Below are positions 30,344 to 34,107 of a stretch of DNA of 34,107 bases, in pieces. The DNA comes from JBBRWV01 sp038248985. GTDB lineage: Bacteria; Planctomycetota; Phycisphaerae; WQYP01. Location of the stretch: NCBI GenBank assembly GCA_038248985.1, contig JBBRWV010000024.1:1-34107 (forward strand), read 5' to 3'. Under the pieces are notes generated by a model. That model made no database searches. It was not told the origin of the DNA and saw only the letters and a list, made by a program, of their open reading frames with translations. Each line of letters opens with the position of its first letter. Positions within the stretch are counted from its first letter, which is position 1. A program made the position numbers and the translations under genes.

Positions 30344-32623
30344 ATGTTCCAGGCAACTCGCTCCCTCACCTCTCTGGCTATAGCGCTGCTCCTCCTTCTC
30401 GCCGGCACCGCCCGCGCTCAGGTCCTCTCCGAGAATATCCCCGCCGATGCCCTCGTCTACGTCGGCTGGCAAGGCACCGATAACCTCGCCGCCTCCTACG
30501 CCCAGTCCCATCTCAAAACCTTCATCGAGGCCTCCGGCGTCCGCGAGTTCATCGAAAAAAATGCCGCCGCCGTCCTCGATAAACAAGTCCCCGAAAAAGA
30601 ACGCGAAGCCTTCAACACCGCACTCTCCCTCGGCGGCTTCGCCTGGCGCTACCCCGGCGCCATCTACGTCGGCCCCTTCGACCCCCAAGCCGGCGGCAAC
30701 ATGCAGCCGCAAGTGGCCCTGATCTGCAAAGCCGGCAAAGACGCCGCCGCCCTCAAAAAACAACTCGACGACCTCCGCGCCAAGTCGGAAAAAGCCATCG
30801 AAGAATCTGACGCCCCCAAAATCTCCATCGAAGCCACCCCCGATGCCGTCATCATCTTCCTCGGTGATTTCCCCGCCGATACCAAAGCCGTCCTTCTCGG
30901 CCAGGCCCAGGCCCAACCCCGCCTCGCCGCTGTCCCCGCCTTCAAGGCCGCCCTCGCCCAGGTCGATAAATCCGCCGCCCTCGTCGGCTATGTCGACGGC
31001 GCCGCCATCCGCAAACTCGCCCTCGCCTCCATCGCCGGTTCCGGCGACGATATCGCCAAAAAACGCGCCCCCGTCATCCTCGAAGTCCTCGGCCTCAATG
31101 GCGTCACCCAACTCTCCTACAGCGCCGGCTTCTCCGCCAAAAACTGGGAAGACCGCCTCTTCGTCGGCACCACCGGACCACGCACCGGCCTCCTGAAACT
31201 CTTCGATGGCAAACCCCTCGACCCCGCCCTCCTCAAGCTCGTCCCCAAGACCGCCACCTCCGCCAACCTCATCCGCCTCGACCTCCCCGCGATCTTCAAG
31301 GAATTCCGCGCGTCCCTCGCCAAAATCGACGCCAAAACTTCCCAGGAATTCGAAAAAAACCTCGCCCGCGCCGATGACGAACTCAAACTCAGCATCGAAA
31401 AAGATATCCTCGCACCCCTCGGCGATGAATGGATCTTCTTCCGCACCTCGCGCGAGCAGGATGCCCAGATGCCCCAGGGCTTTGGCGTTCTCAACAAACT
31501 CGCTGATGCCAAAAAAGCCGCCGAAACCCTCGCCGCCCTCGAAGCTCTCGCCATCGAAAAAGGTGCCCCCATCGAAAAACCAAAAATCGCCGACCTTGAT
31601 GCCACCGTCGTCAACTTCGGCCCCGTCAGCTTCGGCTGGGTCATCGCCGAAGGCTACCTCGTCGCCAGCATGACCGACGAACTCGAAGCCGCCATCAACC
31701 AGATTAAAACCAAGAAAGACTCCCTCGCCGAAACCCCCGGCGTCGCCCCCGTCCTTAAACAATTCGGCGATGGCCTCAAAACCGCCACCGTCATCGAATA
31801 CGGTGATCCCCAAAAGCCCTACGCCATGGTTGCCAAAGTCGCCCGCCAACTTATCCAAATGTTCGTCGGCCGCGCCGGCGATGTCGTAATCCCCGAAAAC
31901 CTCATCCCCGATCCCGAAAAAGTCGAGTCCGCACTCGTCCCCGGCGGCGGTATCATCTACGCCGACCCCACCGGCATCCACGTCCGCTCCGTCAACGGCC
32001 TACCCCTCATCGCACTCCTCAACGGCCAAGTCACCTCCTCCGGACCCGTCATCGCCGTCGGTGCCGCCATCCTCCTCCCCTCCCTCGGCCGCGCCCGTGA
32101 ACTCGCCAATCGCTCCCACGAAGCCGCCAGCCTGCGCGGCATCGCTCAGTCCGCCATAGTCTGGTCGGCCGACAACGCCGACGCCATGCCCGAACACGTC
32201 GCGCAACTGGTGGCTGCCAACCAAATCTCACCCAAGCAACTCCTCAGCAAACGTTCCTCCAGCACGCCCGCCGAGGTGACTCCCGAACAGGCGGAAGCCG
32301 CCTCCCGCGACTGGACCACCATCAAAAAAGTCCTGGATGAACACACCGATGTCATTTATGTCGGCAAAGGCCTCAAGAGCGATTCCGACACCACTCAGAT
32401 CATCGCCTATTGCGACCCCGCCAAAGTTTCCATCAAGGATGGCATGAACATCGCCTTCGCCGACGCCCACGTCGAATGGGTGCGCCCCCACCAGATCGCC
32501 AAAGTATTCGAAATCGCCAACAAATCCCGCGCCGAAAACAAGTGGCCCCTCCTCACCGCCCCCAAGATTGAATCCAAAACCAACGCCGCCACCAAGCCCG
32601 CGGCCAAACCCAACACCCCCTGA
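30344..32623 (+). CDS. Secreted protein with pilin-like C-terminal region
   Basis: The 759-residue product has a signal peptide (residues 1-26, 'LAIALLLLLAGTARA'). A long mature domain of about 500 residues starts 'LSENIPADALVYVGWQGTDN' and has repeated alpha/beta stretches ('AALVGYVDGAAIRK', 'ATVVNFGPVSFGWVIAEGYL'), the style of DUF3352-like planctomycete proteins. From about residue 566 a helix 'GPVIAVGAAILLPSLGRARE' plus 'LANRSHEAASLRGIAQSAIV' and 'WSADNADAMPEHVAQLV' follows, resembling the conserved helix of type II pseudopilins. Near residue 705 comes 'NIAFADAHVEWV', the ending seen in DUF1559/H-X9-DG proteins. A Lys/Ala/Pro tail closes it. A pilin helix in the middle of a signal-peptide protein is unusual. 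The function is unknown; cell-surface or export-related is an inference. Confidence 0.78.
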   Translation: MFQATRSLTSLAIALLLLLAGTARAQVLSENIPADALVYVGWQGTDNLAASYAQSHLKTFIEASGVREFIEKNAAAVLDKQVPEKEREAFNTALSLGGFAWRYPGAIYVGPFDPQAGGNMQPQVALICKAGKDAAALKKQLDDLRAKSEKAIEESDAPKISIEATPDAVIIFLGDFPADTKAVLLGQAQAQPRLAAVPAFKAALAQVDKSAALVGYVDGAAIRKLALASIAGSGDDIAKKRAPVILEVLGLNGVTQLSYSAGFSAKNWEDRLFVGTTGPRTGLLKLFDGKPLDPALLKLVPKTATSANLIRLDLPAIFKEFRASLAKIDAKTSQEFEKNLARADDELKLSIEKDILAPLGDEWIFFRTSREQDAQMPQGFGVLNKLADAKKAAETLAALEALAIEKGAPIEKPKIADLDATVVNFGPVSFGWVIAEGYLVASMTDELEAAINQIKTKKDSLAETPGVAPVLKQFGDGLKTATVIEYGDPQKPYAMVAKVARQLIQMFVGRAGDVVIPENLIPDPEKVESALVPGGGIIYADPTGIHVRSVNGLPLIALLNGQVTSSGPVIAVGAAILLPSLGRARELANRSHEAASLRGIAQSAIVWSADNADAMPEHVAQLVAANQISPKQLLSKRSSSTPAEVTPEQAEAASRDWTTIKKVLDEHTDVIYVGKGLKSDSDTTQIIAYCDPAKVSIKDGMNIAFADAHVEWVRPHQIAKVFEIANKSRAENKWPLLTAPKIESKTNAATKPAAKPNTP

Positions 32624-32652
32624 TGAGCAATTTGAAAAAACTAAATCCCCCC

Positions 32653-32691
32653 ACAACGACACGATGCCCCCCGTCGTGTCGTTGTATTTTT
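32653..32691 (+). terminator. Rho-independent terminator
   Basis: ACAACGACACGA (32653-32664) and TCGTGTCGTTGT (32674-32685) are perfect 12-bp arms around a C-rich 9-nt loop, followed by ATTTTT. It lies 30 bp after the secreted-protein gene. Confidence 0.9.
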
Positions 32692-32816
32692 GCCCCCCGT
32701 TTTAACCGCTGACCTCCCGACGTCGATGCGCTGCGGGCGCGCGATGAGAAGAGCCAGATTCCGCGACGATCGCGAAAATCAACATCCGGTTTAAAAGGCA
32801 ACTCTCCGACCCTTAT

Positions 32817-32915
32817 ACCCCCCCCTCACCCCCCCTTTACCCCTGCTTTGACCCCCTATCACCCCCCCCTCCACCCCCCGTTTACCCCTGCCCTGCCCCC
32901 CCTTTCCCCCCCCTC
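32817..32915. repeat. C-rich low-complexity tract
   Basis: About 100 bp consist almost only of C-runs of four to nine separated by TTT, TCA or TTTA, including two copies of a 'GTTTACCCCTGC'-like unit. The minus strand would be rich in G-quadruplex-forming runs. Its last 21 bases recur in inverted orientation at 34084-34104. The region 32692-32816 before it contains a small CGCGA/TCGCG hairpin and nothing else recognised. Confidence 0.8.
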
Positions 32916-32918
32916 AGC

Positions 32919-33218
32919 TCATGCAAAATCGTAAATCTGGACGCGTTTCCAGTGGGATTTATTGCGCGCAATAAATTCCAGATGCAGCGGGTGAGATTGA
33001 TACAAGTCGTGACCGGCTACGTCGTCGAATACGACGGTCAGACCCACTGCGTACGAATTATCCACCACCTCGCGCGGCGTCATGGCCGGCACCCCCGCCC
33101 ATAAGTGCTTTACTGACGGTATCTTACCCAACAACTCCTGGCAGTCTCGCTGCAACTGATCAAGTGCCTCGGCAGGCGCGCCGGCGTGGACCCAGAAGTA
33201 CACGGTATGTACCAACAT
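32919..33218 (-). CDS. Dabb-domain (stress-responsive A/B barrel) protein
   Basis: A 99-residue ferredoxin-like protein: 'MLVHTVYFWVHAGAPAEALD', 'LLGKIPSVKHLWAGVPA', 'VVDNSYAVGLTVVFDDVAGH', 'DLYQSHPLHLEFIARNKSHW', 'KRVQIYDFA'. The starting 'VHTVYFWV', the central 'Y-A-V-G-L-T-V-F' strand and 'Y-x-x-HPLHLEF' are the Dabb signature. Such proteins dimerise into a beta-barrel; some act as plant polyketide cyclases, but most bacterial ones are uncharacterised. It is separate from neighbours on both sides. Confidence 0.88.
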   Translation of the reverse strand: MLVHTVYFWVHAGAPAEALDQLQRDCQELLGKIPSVKHLWAGVPAMTPREVVDNSYAVGLTVVFDDVAGHDLYQSHPLHLEFIARNKSHWKRVQIYDFA

Positions 33219-33243
33219 TCATATCCCATTCTGCGAAAATAGC

Positions 33244-33549
33244 TTAAATGGCGAAGCGGCCGCCGAAGCCGGACTCCGGACCCTCGGCTTCCCTAAGTAT
33301 CTGCGCCACACGGAGTAACATGCGACACTTGTCGATATTTCCGAGGGCATCATACTGCATTTGGCAGATCCGGGTCAGGCCGCCCGTGGGGTTGGCACGC
33401 ACCACCCAAGGCGGAACGACAAAGCATTTGTGGACCGCGAGAGTCTCATGGAAGTCCCTGTCGCTCACGGACTTAGGACTCAGACCCCGGGCGATGGCGT
33501 GGAGGTCTTCCAACGACAGTTCATTGACGAGAGTTACAAAACGCATCAT
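33244..33549 (-). CDS. Hypothetical protein
   Basis: A 101-residue protein preceded by a good GAGGT ribosome site. It contains 'LVNELSLEDLHAIARGL', a central 'VHKCFVVPPWVVRANPTGGL' and 'CQMQYDALGNIDKCRMLLRV'. It is short, with no signal or membrane segment. No family was recognised. It ends 25 bp before the Dabb gene on the same strand, so the two may be one transcript. Confidence 0.5.
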   Translation of the reverse strand: MMRFVTLVNELSLEDLHAIARGLSPKSVSDRDFHETLAVHKCFVVPPWVVRANPTGGLTRICQMQYDALGNIDKCRMLLRVAQILREAEGPESGFGGRFAI

Positions 33550-34107
33550 TGGACCTCATATGTCCCCTCGGGGAGGCCCCTTTGAAATCCTCACTGGCCA
33601 TAACGCTATGTCCAGTGTTCCCAGGACTTTATAAGCCACATAACAAGACAGAGCCCCGTCCGGAAAGTCGGTGGACTTGCCGGATTCGTAATTGTGTACT
33701 CAGATGAACTTGTTATTCTTAAGGCACTGTACTGAGTGGGCTTACAGTACAAATGTACATCAAGGTTAACGATAAGCAAGTAATACTTTTGTGAATATTA
33801 AAAAAGCTTTAAAAAATCGCGCGATTATCGGTGGTTGCGCGCGTCAAAAGTCCTGATAGATAGGGGACTTACGGAAAATTCAGTCACGTTCACCCAATAG
33901 TGAAAAAAAGTTCTCATTTTTTTTCCCCATCAAAGGGCGATAATACGCGCAGTAATTGCGCAGTACCCACGAATCGTGGCAAGTGGTGCCCTTTTAGGTT
34001 TTCAGAAATTGGGCCAATTCGGCCCACCGGCGGGGGGGATATCGGGCATCGGACCCGTATTGGGCTCGGGTGGAAGGCCACCCGAGGGGGGGGAAAGGGG
34101 GGGCGAA
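33550..34107. other. Non-coding right end, AT-richer, with several hairpins
   Basis: No convincing gene. A nested hairpin lies at 33659-33684 (TCCGG-AGTC/GACT-CCGGA, GGTG loop). TGTACTG/CAGTACA arms are at 33728-33751 and GTACA/TGTAC at 33748-33759. A TTCAC/GTGAA pair lies near 33890. 33700-33950 is AT-rich and could hold promoters for the minus-strand gene at 33549. The extreme end is G-rich. Confidence 0.5.
34065..34086. other. 9-bp perfect hairpin at the window end
   Basis: CTCGGGTGG (34065-34073) and CCACCCGAG (34078-34086) close an AAGG loop. G-runs follow instead of T, so it is not a standard terminator on the plus strand. Confidence 0.6.

Noticed and set aside
30284..31981. A 565-codon minus-strand frame opposite the pilin-like protein.
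   Set aside because: It is Gly/Asp/Phe-rich antisense shadow; the plus strand has signal peptide, motifs and terminator.

Overview
The window looks like a chromosomal piece of a GC-rich bacterium, most likely a planctomycete of the Phycisphaerae type. The evidence is the futalosine menaquinone gene mqnD, the short HicB-like protein type common in planctomycetes, a secreted protein carrying a pilin-like 'LLPSLGRARELANR' helix and a 'FADAHVEWV' ending, integrase and IS4 relics of planctomycete type, and many signal-peptide proteins and lipoproteins. The assignment is inference; there is no rRNA or other decisive marker. No tRNA gene was recognised.

Layout. (1) 1-1.7 kb: a two-copy CRISPR-like repeat, a DUF4230 membrane protein and a small membrane protein, both on the minus strand. 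(2) 1.8-8.3 kb: a decayed mobile region with an XRE-type regulator, a 0.6 kb gap that may hold a structured RNA, a ParB-like protein, a DUF5131 (phage Gp37/Gp68-type) protein, a DUF3987 protein, an N-terminally truncated tyrosine recombinase, and a junction of two broken transposases (IS4-like and IS5-like). (3) 8.3-11.9 kb: core genes: yidD with a small zinc-ribbon membrane protein, then rpsP-trmD-rplS (no rimM between them) ending in a strong terminator. (4) 11.9-16.5 kb: a hybrid sensor kinase divergent from a TatD nuclease, a toxin-antitoxin pair and a MoxR ATPase. (5) 16.5-16.85 kb: a self-contained non-coding RNA gene (promoter, long closing helix, T-tract) with 6S-like architecture. (6) 16.9-25.1 kb: a secreted protein, two overlapping ABC exporter half-transporters with complementary degenerate motifs, the NAD-dependent DNA ligase LigA, and a many-pass membrane protein. 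(7) 25.1-28.2 kb: two divergent paralogous lipoproteins. (8) 28.2-34.1 kb: a ParDE module with a likely operator, mqnD, a HicB-like gene between two exact 48-bp copies of the mqnD 3' end, the pilin-like secreted protein, a Dabb protein, a small unknown protein, and an AT-richer non-coding end.

The plus strand is strongly G-rich at about 10-17.5 kb and strongly C-rich at about 23.7-33 kb, whichever strand the genes use. That is a GC-skew sign change inside the window. Extremely C-rich or G-rich tracts lie at both ends and at 32.8-32.9 kb.

The best candidates for something undescribed are the RNA gene at 16584-16800, the 2.1-2.4 kb structured region inside the ParB/DUF5131/DUF3987 cassette, the palindrome shared by the parB-like gene and an intergenic site, and the repeat-flanked hicB insertion behind mqnD.
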